14,330 bases of DNA from an uncultured Clostridia bacterium (GCA_934277495.1 CAKQUI010000053.1:1-14330), one strand, 5' to 3'. Positions 1 to 7,801 are shown, counted from the first letter of the stretch. Made by a program: numbers and translations. Notes: a model not told the origin generated them from the sequence alone.

Positions 1-1
1 G

Positions 2-75
2 AGCTGCTGAGCAGACTTGAACTGCCGAACCTCTTCATTACCAATGAAGTGCTCTACCGACTGAGCTACAGCAGC
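2..75 (-). tRNA. tRNA-Thr (anticodon GGT)
   Basis: Read on the minus strand, the sequence folds as a full cloverleaf. The acceptor stem GCTGCTG/CAGCAGC (69-75 with 3-9) is perfect. The D arm is GCTC/GAGC. The anticodon stem CTTCA/TGAAG encloses the loop TTGGTAA, which places GGT at the anticodon positions (threonine, ACC/ACU codons). The T arm has a TTCAAGT loop. The discriminator would be U (base 2). Base 1 (C on this strand) could be the first base of an encoded CCA, but the window ends there. It lies downstream of sigH and has its own promoter. Confidence 0.96.
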
Positions 76-91
76 ATGCCGATTCCACTTT

Positions 92-120
92 ATGGTACTA
101 TATTTTATTGTCTCTGTCAA
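92..120 (-). promoter_or_regulatory. sigma-A-type promoter of tRNA-Thr
   Basis: On the minus strand a consensus -35 TTGACA (115-120) is followed by a 17-base spacer and TACCAT (92-97) as -10. Transcription would start near 85, about ten bases before the mature tRNA 5' end. The tRNA can therefore be made independently of the sigH operon. Confidence 0.75.
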
Positions 121-201
121 CCTTATTGCAACACCTTTAAGCAATTTACAGTTGCCGCATGACCCCTTCTGATACTGCCGCAGCCTGTACGCTTTACATG
201 C

Positions 202-220
202 CGCCTGCGGTACTCAGGCG
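202..220 (-). other. short hairpin just after sigH
   Basis: CGCCTG (202-207) and CAGGCG (215-220) form a perfect 6-bp stem with a 7-base loop, six bases after the sigH stop. No run of U follows on the minus strand, so it is not a convincing intrinsic terminator. It could protect or help process the 3' end of the mRNA. Confidence 0.3.
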
Positions 221-225
221 AAGCG

Positions 226-864
226 TCATCCCTGCAGGTATCTGACTACTTTTTTCTTTGTGCGCTGCATCGCATTGTCTATGGATTTCGTGTTTTTTCC
301 GAGCTTTCTGGCTATAGCTGCATAGTCGTTTCCTTTCACCAGCTCGCTCAGCACCTGCATTTCGAAATCACTGAAAATATTATCACCATTATGCAGGATA
401 TAATACACGACATCTTTTATCACCAGCATGGATTCAGGTCCCTGTCCCGAACTGTCTGTCAGCGTGTCCACCAGCGTGATATCATCGTTTTCATCCTGCA
501 TAGGCCTGTTCAGTGAGATGGATGTGTTCAGAGCCTTGTGCTTGTCTCTGTCTGCCATCCTTATGGCGCTTATTATCTGCCTTGTTATGCAGAGGCTCGC
601 AAAAGTCCCGAAGGCTGTGCCACGTCCGGTCTCATACTGTCTTATCGCCTTGATGAGACCTATCATCCCCTCCTGCACCACATCATCTTCATCTGCGCCT
701 GTGATGAAGTACATCTTGGCTTTTATCCTGACAGTTTCTTTGTATTTTCTTATCAGTGTCTCTTCTGCATCTATATTACCGGACTGCGCCATCTGCACAA
801 GCTCCGCATCAGTGCAGGAAGCAAGGCCTGCAGCCTCACCGTTCAGCATGATATTATCCTGCAT
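226..864 (-). CDS. sigH: RNA polymerase sigma-H factor (SigH/Spo0H)
   Basis: This is an alternative sigma-70-family factor that in spore formers drives early-stationary and sporulation-initiation genes. Using the ATG at 862-864 the protein is 212 residues, matching the roughly 218 of Bacillus SigH. Region 2 (about residues 30-105) carries the signature stretch ITGADEDDVVQEGMIGL and SLCITRQIISAI. Region 4 is the C-terminal helix-turn-helix (about 165-210) with KSIDNAMQRTKKK. The frame is open seven codons further to a TTG at 885 inside rlmB. The ATG is preferred because AGGA lies about eight bases before it. The gene begins four bases after rlmB ends, so it is probably translationally coupled and last in the operon. 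The rae1 (yacP) gene found between rlmB and sigH in Bacillus is absent. Confidence 0.96.
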   Translation of the reverse strand: MQDNIMLNGEAAGLASCTDAELVQMAQSGNIDAEETLIRKYKETVRIKAKMYFITGADEDDVVQEGMIGLIKAIRQYETGRGTAFGTFASLCITRQIISAIRMADRDKHKALNTSISLNRPMQDENDDITLVDTLTDSSGQGPESMLVIKDVVYYILHNGDNIFSDFEMQVLSELVKGNDYAAIARKLGKNTKSIDNAMQRTKKKVVRYLQG

Positions 865-868
865 TTTT

Positions 869-1606
869 TCATTCCTGTTCTGCAAGTCTTTGTCTCACTA
901 TCTCATACATAAGTATTGATGCGGCGTTGGACGCATTGAGAGATGTTATCCTGCCCTTCATTGGTATCGAAACGACGAAGTCGCACTTTTCCCTGACGAG
1001 CCTGCTTATCCCTGATCCTTCGCTGCCTATGACTATACCTATCCCTCCTGTAAGATCCTGCCTGTAGTAAACACTGCCGTCCATATCGCATGCTCCGATC
1101 CAGAGGCCGTGCTGCTGCAGGTATTCTATCTCACGGGATATGTTTGTAACTCTGGCGCACAGCATATGCTCCGATGCTCCTGCCGACGTCTTTGCGACAG
1201 TTTCATTGACCGTAACGGACCGTCTTTTCGGTATTATGATGCCGTGCACTCCGGCGCACTCCGCAGTCCTCATGATGGCTCCGAGGTTGTGCGGATCCTC
1301 AAGGCCGTCAAGGATCATGACAAAAGGCGGTTCTCCAAGCTTTTCAGCCTTTGCCAGAATCTCATCGACAGTGGCGTATCTGTAATCGGAAACCACGGCG
1401 ATGACGCCCTGATGGTTCGTCCCTGAGGCCTCCTTGTCCAGCCTTGCACGGTCGCTGTAGTTCAGAGGTATCTTTTTAGCCTTCGCTTTGGCTGCGATCT
1501 GCTTCACCGAACCCTCTGCACCTTTCGCCACGGTTATTTTTTCTATTTCTCTGTCGCTTTTCAGTGCCTCCAGCACTGCATTCCTTCCGATGATGATCTC
1601 TGACAT
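869..1606 (-). CDS. rlmB: 23S rRNA 2'-O-ribose methyltransferase RlmB (TrmH/SpoU family)
   Basis: RlmB uses S-adenosylmethionine to methylate a 23S rRNA guanosine (Gm2251 in E. coli). The 245-residue product has the N-terminal substrate-binding domain (about 1-75, starting EIIIGRNAVLEAL) and a SPOUT knot domain. The knot shows motif 1 DPHNLGAIMRTAECAG (104-119), motif 2 IGSEGSGISRL (about 193-203) and motif 3 IPMKGRITSLNASNAAS (214-230). The start is the ATG at 1604-1606, whose first base is shared with the folA stop (TAATG). The longer open frame upstream lies inside folA and has no family similarity. The family normally methylates a single site as a dimer. Length is normal (Bacillus 249). 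Specificity for RlmB rather than another SpoU member rests on gene context. Confidence 0.93.
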   Translation of the reverse strand: MSEIIIGRNAVLEALKSDREIEKITVAKGAEGSVKQIAAKAKAKKIPLNYSDRARLDKEASGTNHQGVIAVVSDYRYATVDEILAKAEKLGEPPFVMILDGLEDPHNLGAIMRTAECAGVHGIIIPKRRSVTVNETVAKTSAGASEHMLCARVTNISREIEYLQQHGLWIGACDMDGSVYYRQDLTGGIGIVIGSEGSGISRLVREKCDFVVSIPMKGRITSLNASNAASILMYEIVRQRLAEQE

Positions 1607-2100
1607 TATTTTTCCGGTCCTCTTTCGTATCTTAAAAATCTGTATGAAAGTCCCTTTTCTTCCTGCAGGTCGCTCTGCCATGTCACCTGGTAGCCTGCAG
1701 TGTCAAGATCAGGGAAAAATCTATCCGCTTCGAAACTGCTGTATATCTTCGTGACATAAAACACGTCGCAGTCCTCCATGAACTGACTGTACACGGCTGC
1801 TCCGCCTGATATGTAAACATCCTCGGATGCGTACTTTTCAAGCTCTGCGAGGACTTCTTCCTTCGAATGGCATATGATACATCCGTCAGTTTCGTAATCC
1901 TCGTTTGCTGTCAGCACTATGTTCGTCCTGCCCGGCAGCGGTTTCCCTCCGGGGAAAGATTCCAGCGTCTTTCTTCCTATGACGACTGTTTTGCCCAGCG
2001 TCTTTGATTTGTAATATTTAAGGTCTCCGGGCAGATGTGTCAGAAGTCCTCCGTCTCTGCCTATGGCCCAGTTTTCGTCTACAACGACTATTGCGTTCAT
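1606..2100 (-). CDS. folA: Dihydrofolate reductase
   Basis: The enzyme reduces dihydrofolate to tetrahydrofolate with NADPH. The 164-residue protein has the chromosomal-type DHFR layout: an N-terminal strand with WAIGRDGGLLTHLPGDLKYYK containing the catalytic acidic residue D26, the NADPH-binding stretch VVIGRKTLESFPGGKPLPGR (39-58), and ISGGAAVYSQF (97-107). The start is supported by AGGAGG four bases upstream. The stop overlaps the rlmB start by one base. It lies 56 bases after thyA, and the pairing is functional because ThyA oxidises methylene-tetrahydrofolate to dihydrofolate, which this enzyme recycles. The gap to thyA is GC-rich with small possible stem-loops but no promoter I can defend. 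Confidence 0.95.
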   Translation of the reverse strand: MNAIVVVDENWAIGRDGGLLTHLPGDLKYYKSKTLGKTVVIGRKTLESFPGGKPLPGRTNIVLTANEDYETDGCIICHSKEEVLAELEKYASEDVYISGGAAVYSQFMEDCDVFYVTKIYSSFEADRFFPDLDTAGYQVTWQSDLQEEKGLSYRFLRYERGPEK

Positions 2101-2156
2101 GTTCCTCCTGTCTCCGGCCTCACGCCGGTCCCGGCAGGCTGCCTGTCTGATACTGA

Positions 2157-2987
2157 TCAGACTGCCACCGGTATATTCTTTACCTGAGGGTTGGTCTCGT
2201 AATCTGTTATCTTTATATCGTCTAGGGTGAATTCGTAAAAATCCTTTATGTCCGGATTCAGGCTGAATACCGGCGCCGGATACTGCGGTCTTGATATCAG
2301 CTCTTTCACGATATCCACGTGTCGGTCATATATATGTGCATCAGCTATGACGTGGACCAGCTGCCCCGGCTTCAGTCCCGATACCTGCGCCATCATATGC
2401 ACCAGCACTGCGTACTGGACCACGTTCCAGTTGTTTGCAGTAAGTATGTCCTGGGACCTCTGATTCAGTATGGCGTTGAGCCTGTCTCCTGTGACATTGA
2501 AAGTCATACTGTATGCGCAGGGTTCCAGTCCCATTTCCATAAGATCGTCGAATTTATATATGTTCGTCATTATCCTCCGTGAGTACGGCGTGTTTTTGAG
2601 CTGCCACAGCACGTTGTCCACCTGGTCCATCTCACCGTGGGGGAATCTGTACTTAACGCCCAGCTGGTAGCCGTAGGCCTTGCCGATGGAGCCATTCCCG
2701 TCAGCCCACTGGTCCCATATATGTGTGGAAAGATCTCTGACATTGTTTGATTTTTTCTGCCATATCCACAGCATCTCGTCAACTGCCGATTTTATCGCTG
2801 TTGGTCTCAGCGTCAGTGCCGGGAATTCCTCCTGCAGGTCATACCTGTTCACCACGCCGAAAGTCTTTATCGTATGCGCCGGCGTGCCGTCTTCCCATCT
2901 GGCTCTCACTGTCTGCCCCTCACTGGAAAAACCGTTGTCCAGGATCTCCCTGCACATACCGGCAAATAAAATATCTGCTTTGCTCAT
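2157..2987 (-). CDS. thyA: Thymidylate synthase ThyA
   Basis: ThyA converts dUMP to dTMP using 5,10-methylenetetrahydrofolate and releases dihydrofolate. The 276-residue product carries the catalytic cysteine C157 (LEPCAY), paired arginines R137/R138, the phosphate-binding QRSQD (176-180), the dUMP-contacting N188 in NNWNVVQYA, and H218/Y220 in DAHIYDRH. It ends in the family-typical IPVAV. The residue after the catalytic Cys is Ala rather than the His of E. coli. I recall the same PCAYSMTFNVTGD form from other Clostridia, so I take it as a subfamily trait. AGGAG stands about eight bases before the ATG. It sits next to folA inside the cysES-sigH operon, at a position often held by thyX in other Clostridia. 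Confidence 0.97.
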   Translation of the reverse strand: MSKADILFAGMCREILDNGFSSEGQTVRARWEDGTPAHTIKTFGVVNRYDLQEEFPALTLRPTAIKSAVDEMLWIWQKKSNNVRDLSTHIWDQWADGNGSIGKAYGYQLGVKYRFPHGEMDQVDNVLWQLKNTPYSRRIMTNIYKFDDLMEMGLEPCAYSMTFNVTGDRLNAILNQRSQDILTANNWNVVQYAVLVHMMAQVSGLKPGQLVHVIADAHIYDRHVDIVKELISRPQYPAPVFSLNPDIKDFYEFTLDDIKITDYETNPQVKNIPVAV

Positions 2988-3017
2988 ATAATTTCTCCTG
3001 AAAAATGCGGCGCCATG

Positions 3018-3245
3018 TCAGCCAAGTATCACGTATCTGACGAAGAGTCCGGCCAGACCCAGCACGATCACTGCAATCAGCGTTTTTTCTGTAGGATTGA
3101 GGTTTTTAAGACCTCTGGTCTCCATCCCTTCTTCTTTCTGTCTGCGCCTGTTGTCCTCGTCGTATGCCTTGTTCGTCCTGTAATAATCGGCTATCATGTC
3201 TCTGGTCCTGTTGCGTGCTTTGCATTTCTTCCTGCCGTCTGCCAT
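3018..3245 (-). CDS. Small basic tail-anchored membrane protein, unknown function
   Basis: Starting at the ATG at 3243-3245 the product has 75 residues. The first ~50 are highly charged (many K/R with D/E, including KKCKARNRTRD and NRRRQKEE) and could be helical. The last ~19 residues (LIAVIVLGLAGLFVRYVIL) form a single membrane segment ending at the stop, so the charged part probably faces the cytoplasm. GAGGTG overlapping the mrnC stop is well placed as ribosome binding site. A GTG at 3254 is a less likely start. It lies between mrnC and thyA with an 8-base minimum gap, so it is co-transcribed with translation and nucleotide genes. I do not recognise the family and assign no function. Confidence 0.72.
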   Translation of the reverse strand: MADGRKKCKARNRTRDMIADYYRTNKAYDEDNRRRQKEEGMETRGLKNLNPTEKTLIAVIVLGLAGLFVRYVILG

Positions 3246-3250
3246 GACCG

Positions 3251-3637
3251 TCACCTCATCGTGATCTCTAAAGCTTTGTCTATGACCTGTTCAAGGCGTT
3301 CATTATCCTCTGCAAGATACAGGTAACCCACCAGTGCCTCGAAAGCCGTAGCCCATTTGTATGTCACGGGATCTGCATTCTTGGCCTTGGTGCGGTATTT
3401 GCGGTTCCTGGCACGTTTCACGAGAGCCTGCTCCTGCGGACTCAGATCGTCGAACATAGTCTTTATCACTCTAGCCTGCGCCGGAGCCTTTACATACCTT
3501 GTGGCAAGGTTATGCAAAGCATTGACATTGTAAGATCCTTTCCGGAGTATGTGCTCCCGGACCGCCTGCTCGTAGACTGCATCGCCCATATACGCCAGAG
3601 CGGTTGTGTTCACTGCATTAAGATTATCTATCTTCAT
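3251..3637 (-). CDS. mrnC: Mini-ribonuclease III (MrnC)
   Basis: MrnC is an RNase III-like nuclease without the double-stranded-RNA-binding domain. In Bacillus it matures 23S rRNA ends. The 128-residue product (ATG at 3635-3637) contains the catalytic helix ALAYMGDAVYE (13-23, metal-binding D19 and E23) and the second acidic site in TAFEALVGYLYLAE (98-110, E100). It also has the family stretch RGRN-like KRARNRKYRTKAKN. The length fits the family (Bacillus 143). A GTG four codons upstream is an alternative start. The ATG has GGTGG about eight bases upstream. It lies 16 bases after cysS, the conserved arrangement in Bacillota. Confidence 0.93.
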   Translation of the reverse strand: MKIDNLNAVNTTALAYMGDAVYEQAVREHILRKGSYNVNALHNLATRYVKAPAQARVIKTMFDDLSPQEQALVKRARNRKYRTKAKNADPVTYKWATAFEALVGYLYLAEDNERLEQVIDKALEITMR

Positions 3638-3653
3638 TCCTGCATCCACCGTC

Positions 3654-5063
3654 TCAGTCTTTGATGATCTGTACTCCCTGCGGAGTGTCCTTGAGCGTGA
3701 TGCCTCTTTCCTTGAGTATGTCTCTTATCTCATCGGCACGTGCAAAGTTCTTTGCTTTTCTGGCTTCCTGTCTTTCGTCCACCAGCGCCTGCACGTCGTC
3801 GTCGATGTCGTTTTCTTCTTCCTGCTGCAGCAGTCCTACTACTGACGCCAGTTCCATCAGTGTATCAAGGCTCTTCTGTGCGAACTCCTTGCTGGCTCCG
3901 TCTTTCACTGCTGTATTTATAGCTGTTATCAGTTCGAAAATGGCTGCGATACCGTCTGCTGTGTTCAGGTCGTCATCCATAGCCGTGATGAATTCCTGCC
4001 TGTATTTGTCGTAGCCTGCCAGAGCCTCTTTCTCAGCGTCTGTCATCTCACCGCTGCCTGTTTTGATGAGGTGCTGCAGGTTGGATTTGGCGTTCCTCAT
4101 CCTTGCCATGCCGTTCTGGGACTGTTCCAGTATGTCGCCGCCGAAGTCGATAGGTCCTCTGTAGTGGCCGTTGAGGATCAGGAATCTCAGCACTTCTCCG
4201 TCATAGTGCTGGAGCAGGTCTCTTACGGTCTTGAAATTGCCCAGCGACTTTGACATCTTTGTGCCGTCTATATTGATGTATCCGTTGTGCATCCAGTAAT
4301 GTGCGAACTGGCATCCGTTGTGGGCCTCGGACTGTGCGATCTCGTTCTCGTGGTGCGGGAACTGCAGATCCTGTCCGCCTGCGTGGATATCTATCGTATC
4401 GCCCAGATGTTTCTTTGCCATCGTCGAACATTCTATGTGCCATCCTGGTCTGCCCATGCCCCATGGAGACTCCCATGCGATCTCGGAGTCTTCTTTGCGG
4501 GCTTTCCATAATGCAAAATCGAGAGGGTCTTCTTTCTTCTCGTCGTCTGCCGAGCTTACTCTCTCGCTTGCTCCCATGATGAGATCGTCTATGTTCTTTC
4601 CGGAAAGCTTGCCGTATCCTTCGAATTTTCTTGTCCTGTAGTACACGTCTCCGCCTGACTCATATGCATATCCCTTGTCTATGAGATCCTGGACGAACTT
4701 TATTATGTCGTCCATGGTGTCTGTTACTTTCGGATGTACGTCTGCCTTGCGGACGTTGAGTGCAGCTGCGTCCTTGAAATACTCTTCGATATATTTCTCT
4801 GATATCTCTCCTGCACTGACTCCTTCTTCCTTCGCTCTGTTTATGATCTTGTCGTCCACATCTGTGAAGTTCTGCACGAATTTCACTTTGTATCCTCTGT
4901 ATTCGAGATATTTCCTCAGTGTATCGAATACAACGAAAGGTCTCGCATTGCCTATATGGAAAAAGTTATAGACAGTAGGTCCGCACACGTATATGCTGAC
5001 TTTGCCGTCTTCGATCGGTTTGAGTTCTTCTTTTTTTCTCGTCAGTGTGTTGTATATTTTCAT
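3654..5063 (-). CDS. cysS: Cysteinyl-tRNA synthetase
   Basis: This class I aminoacyl-tRNA synthetase charges tRNA-Cys. The 469-residue protein has the HIGH-type signature HIGN (36-39) after YVCGPTVY, and KMSKS (269-273). The four zinc ligands that select cysteine can be placed at C27, C212 (WHIECS), H237 and E241 (FPHHENE). The DALR-type helical region and C-terminal part are complete (ends GVQIIKD). The ATG overlaps the cysE stop in ATGA, with GGAGG six bases upstream inside the cysE end. Translation of the cysteine-making enzyme and the cysteine-charging enzyme is therefore probably coupled. Confidence 0.98.
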   Translation of the reverse strand: MKIYNTLTRKKEELKPIEDGKVSIYVCGPTVYNFFHIGNARPFVVFDTLRKYLEYRGYKVKFVQNFTDVDDKIINRAKEEGVSAGEISEKYIEEYFKDAAALNVRKADVHPKVTDTMDDIIKFVQDLIDKGYAYESGGDVYYRTRKFEGYGKLSGKNIDDLIMGASERVSSADDEKKEDPLDFALWKARKEDSEIAWESPWGMGRPGWHIECSTMAKKHLGDTIDIHAGGQDLQFPHHENEIAQSEAHNGCQFAHYWMHNGYINIDGTKMSKSLGNFKTVRDLLQHYDGEVLRFLILNGHYRGPIDFGGDILEQSQNGMARMRNAKSNLQHLIKTGSGEMTDAEKEALAGYDKYRQEFITAMDDDLNTADGIAAIFELITAINTAVKDGASKEFAQKSLDTLMELASVVGLLQQEEENDIDDDVQALVDERQEARKAKNFARADEIRDILKERGITLKDTPQGVQIIKD

Positions 5064-5860
5064 TCTTTACCTCCGCATGCTTTGCATTCTCCGCAGTTAT
5101 CACATTCACCCTCGATCTCGCCGTCTATTTCATCGTATATCTGGCTCAGGGTGCCTTCTTCTATCTCATGCATTATATCGGAATACTGGCAGCTGCTCTC
5201 GCACTCCGCTATATCATCGTCTCCGAATTTGAGCTTGAGCAGTGTCTCCATCTCTACGACTCTGCGCCTGAGGCACTCCAGCTCCACTGCTATCGGATCC
5301 GGCATATCTGTCTGATCCAGGTCAGATACGGGTTTCTTGCCGTTGCGTCTTACGATCGTGCCCGGTATGCCCACCACGGTGCATCCGTCCGGCACCTCTT
5401 TGAGGACGACAGCCCCTGCACCGATCTTGACGTCGTTGCCGACTTTGAATGGTCCCAGCACCTTGGCGCCTGAGCTTATCATGACTCTGCTGCCGATGGT
5501 GGGATGTCTCTTGCCTGTGTCCTTTCCTGTACCGCCCAGTGTCACACCCTGATATATCGTCACGTCATCGCCTATCTCCGCAGTCTCGCCTATGATGACT
5601 GCCATGCCGTGGTCTATGAAGCATCGCCTGCCGATCTTCGCTCCCGGATGTATCTCTATCCCGGTGAACCATCTCGTTATCTGTGAAATGAGTCTAGCCA
5701 GGAGTTTCATATGATGCAGGTACAGCCAGTGAGCCGGTTTATGGAAAATAAGTGCCCATATCCCCGGATAGCAGAGCAGTATCTCTATCCCTGTCCTTGC
5801 TGCCGGGTCCTGTTCAAGTATCGCATTTATGTCTTCTTTTACTTCTTTAAAAAATGCCAT
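5060..5860 (-). CDS. cysE: Serine O-acetyltransferase with Cys-rich C-terminal tail
   Basis: CysE acetylates L-serine with acetyl-CoA, the first committed step of cysteine synthesis. Residues 1-65 form the helical N-terminal part, followed by the left-handed beta-helix hexapeptide repeats (about 66-172) with [18 protein letters not shown] (H84), [18 protein letters not shown] (H119) and the closing [10 protein letters not shown]. After about residue 175 a 90-residue extension follows: a helical stretch, then an acidic segment and six cysteines (220, 224, 253, 256, 259, 262). The last four have the spacing CX2CX2CX2C. Bacillus CysE is about 217 residues, so this protein is about 50 longer. The start has GAGGT about ten bases upstream. 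It is the first gene of the operon, 172 bases from the upstream peptidase gene. The tail's role is unknown; metal, thiol or Fe-S binding is inference. Confidence 0.95.
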   Translation of the reverse strand: MAFFKEVKEDINAILEQDPAARTGIEILLCYPGIWALIFHKPAHWLYLHHMKLLARLISQITRWFTGIEIHPGAKIGRRCFIDHGMAVIIGETAEIGDDVTIYQGVTLGGTGKDTGKRHPTIGSRVMISSGAKVLGPFKVGNDVKIGAGAVVLKEVPDGCTVVGIPGTIVRRNGKKPVSDLDQTDMPDPIAVELECLRRRVVEMETLLKLKFGDDDIAECESSCQYSDIMHEIEEGTLSQIYDEIDGEIEGECDNCGECKACGGKE

Positions 5861-5885
5861 TATCTCTTTTTACCTCAAAAAATTC

Positions 5886-5911
5886 AAAAGTGGGCAGGTA
5901 CACCCACTTTT
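5886..5911 (-). terminator. 9-bp inverted repeat: peptidase terminator or cysE operator
   Basis: AAAAGTGGG (5886-5894) and CCCACTTTT (5903-5911) are a perfect inverted repeat with an 8-base centre. Read on the minus strand it is followed by TTTTGAATTTTTTG, a passable intrinsic terminator for the M23 peptidase transcript. It also begins two bases after the -10 of the cysE promoter, so it spans the likely start point and could be a repressor site or a 5'-end stem. On the plus strand it is also followed by U, so it may act both ways. Confidence 0.6.
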
Positions 5912-5912
5912 T

Positions 5913-5941
5913 ATATTACCACATCAGCCGGGGATTATCAA
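5913..5941 (-). promoter_or_regulatory. Promoter of the cysE-...-sigH operon
   Basis: On the minus strand TTGATA (5936-5941) and TAATAT (5913-5918) are separated by exactly 17 bases. The predicted start near 5906 leaves a leader of only about 45 bases. The leader has no T-box (no AGGGTGG...CC core) and no room for one. Confidence 0.68.
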
Positions 5942-6040
5942 TTCTGTATTGCATATCGTTCCGGTAAGATTCGGATAATCCGCTGCGTATATCCGGCTTT
6001 GAAAGACAAGGTCACAGTCCGCTGCATAAAGCAGTCAGTG

Positions 6041-7261
6041 TCACAGTCCCAGCAGCTCCGAAGGGTCTATGCATTTTCCGTTTATTATCACTTCAAAATG
6101 CAGGTGCGGTCCGGTGGAGTTGCCTGTGGAGCCTGCCAGCGCTATGCGGTCGCCTCTTTCCACTTTCTGCCCGCTGCTTACAAGCAGACTGCTGCAGTGT
6201 GCGTAGTATGTCTGCATGCCGTTGCCGTGATCTATTTTGACGAGGTTGCCGTAGCCTCCTCCGTTTCCTGCAAAATACACTGTCCCGCTGTCTGCGGCAT
6301 ATATGTCGCTGCCCTGCGGCAGAGCCAGGTCGAGTCCTCTGTGTAGCCTGCCCCAGCGTGTGCCGAATCCTGATGAAACGTATACATCGCCTACCGGCAT
6401 CCTGAGCTGACTGTATGTCGCAGACTCATCACGGGAAACTCCGGTGTCCGCTGCATCCGAGCTTCCTCCGGTCCCTGCATATCCGCCTGTGCCTGTCAGG
6501 ATCACTTCCTTTTCAGGTTCCTTTACTACATGTTCTTCAATGACTTCCTCACTGATCTGCCTGCCGTTTTCTGTGACGACTTTTTTCCTGACTTCCTTCT
6601 CGCCGTCTTTGCCTTTTTCTGCAACTTTGATCTGACCTGTGCAAAGAGAGTCGTCTGCTTTGTATTCCTGGGCGTGTTCTATCTTCTCTTCTTCAGTCAC
6701 TTCTTCTGTGACTACTACGGTTATGAGGCTTTCACCGTCATCCCCTGTTTCCAGCTTCTCCTCGGCCTGCTGTCTGTCCAGAACTTCCGGTGGCTCGTCG
6801 CCGTTTTCCAGCTCCAGCCTGCCGGTGCTCACATTTTCCTTGAGCTCGACGTCCATCACTTCTGAAGAAGTTTTCTGGTTCTGTGTATGGCCTTCCTGAG
6901 CCGGCTTTGTTGAAGCGGGGACAACCTTGCTTTGTTCTGCTTCGGAGCCTTCGTGGCTGGATTTTACGGTTCCTGACGGCGAGCTGTATTTTTTTATGAA
7001 TCCCTTCACGACCTGTGCTGCGTCTTCTTCTGTGTCCACCACTGCTACCTTCCTGCCGTCCACTTCTATATACCACGGACGGGTGGTGACACTGCCGTCA
7101 GCCAGCACTACAGGTATGTCCGCACTGCGGATATCATCTCCTGCCAGCACTTCCCCGGCAGCTATCGATGCTGCCATCAGCATCAGTCCTGCTATGATGC
7201 AACTTATCTTCCCCCTGACGGGGACGGGATCAGGGCTGTTTCCCCTGTCTCTGTTTCTCAT
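6041..7261 (-). CDS. Membrane-anchored or secreted G5-domain M23 metallopeptidase
   Basis: This is a probable peptidoglycan endopeptidase acting outside the membrane. From the ATG at 7259-7261 the protein has 406 residues. A hydrophobic segment (about 19-40) acts as signal or anchor and is followed by a short DGRKVAVVDTEEDA module typical of clostridial M23 proteins. Next come a long Glu/Ser/Thr-rich linker (about 95-175) and a G5 domain (about 178-258). A Gly/Ser spacer leads to the M23 domain (about 285-402). Zinc ligands are H307 and D311 (HRGLD) and H388 (HLHFE), with catalytic H355 (YYAH) and H386, so it should be active. The frame is open to an ATG at 7318, but AGAGGT lies before the 7261 start. 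It is monocistronic by appearance, with the inverted repeat at 5886-5911 as its possible terminator. Confidence 0.9.
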   Translation of the reverse strand: MRNRDRGNSPDPVPVRGKISCIIAGLMLMAASIAAGEVLAGDDIRSADIPVVLADGSVTTRPWYIEVDGRKVAVVDTEEDAAQVVKGFIKKYSSPSGTVKSSHEGSEAEQSKVVPASTKPAQEGHTQNQKTSSEVMDVELKENVSTGRLELENGDEPPEVLDRQQAEEKLETGDDGESLITVVVTEEVTEEEKIEHAQEYKADDSLCTGQIKVAEKGKDGEKEVRKKVVTENGRQISEEVIEEHVVKEPEKEVILTGTGGYAGTGGSSDAADTGVSRDESATYSQLRMPVGDVYVSSGFGTRWGRLHRGLDLALPQGSDIYAADSGTVYFAGNGGGYGNLVKIDHGNGMQTYYAHCSSLLVSSGQKVERGDRIALAGSTGNSTGPHLHFEVIINGKCIDPSELLGL

Positions 7262-7353
7262 TTTTACCTCTGCGATTTTTTCCCTCCCGGGAATAGTTTC
7301 CTTGACTATTATTACCATTTATCGCAGAGATATACTAAAACGTGCCGGGCAGG

Positions 7354-7785
7354 CTACTTTCTGTCAAAAAGCCGTTTTGCTTCGGCTCTCCAGCTCAGCT
7401 CCTGTTCGTCGCTGGTTTCATCGAGCGTTATGCCGTGTGCAGCGGGCTCTTTCGTTCCTGACTTTACAGTTACGAAAGTCGTATAGCCCTCGGCGTGCAG
7501 TTCGCCGGTCTGCTCGTTTTTCAGATACACATGTATCGTCAGACTCGTCCTGCCAGTCCTTACGACCACACCTTCATAGCTTACGATGTCCCCCGGTTCC
7601 ACCGATTTGAAAAAATCGAATTTGTGGGTATTCTTGTAAAGGAGTCCGTTCTTGTCTCCATGTTCGAGACATGCTGTAATGAATGAAGCTTCTATCATCC
7701 ACTCCGTTCCCCTGCCTGCGTAAAGATTGCGATGGTGATTGAGATCTTCCATCCTGACCATATGTATAGACTTGTAACGCTTCAT
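7354..7785 (-). CDS. Hotdog-fold acyl-CoA thioesterase
   Basis: The 143-residue protein matches the ACOT/YciA-type hotdog family, which hydrolyses acyl-CoA thioesters in the cytoplasm. The diagnostic region is LNHHRNLYAGRGTEWMIEA (15-33), the position of the catalytic Asn/acidic pair with the central helix. It is followed by KFDFFKSVEPGDIVSYEG and the strand RTSLTIHVYL, and ends in AEGYTTFVTV. Substrate chain length cannot be judged from sequence. The C-terminal ~30 residues are charged and outside the fold. The start has AGAGGA about six bases upstream. The preceding gene ends 16 bases away, so the two are probably co-transcribed. Confidence 0.85.
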   Translation of the reverse strand: MKRYKSIHMVRMEDLNHHRNLYAGRGTEWMIEASFITACLEHGDKNGLLYKNTHKFDFFKSVEPGDIVSYEGVVVRTGRTSLTIHVYLKNEQTGELHAEGYTTFVTVKSGTKEPAAHGITLDETSDEQELSWRAEAKRLFDRK

Positions 7786-7801
7786 ATTTTATCCTCTTTC
7801 T

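Noticed and set aside
5861..6040. T-box riboswitch before cysE
   Set aside because: No T-box core sequence, and the likely promoter leaves a leader too short for one.
5711..6346. 211-codon plus-strand frame over cysE start and the peptidase end
   Set aside because: It crosses the cysE promoter and two well supported minus-strand genes; composition reflects their codon pattern.
6927..7610. 227-codon plus-strand frame
   Set aside because: Ser/Thr-rich shadow of the peptidase and thioesterase genes without a start signal.
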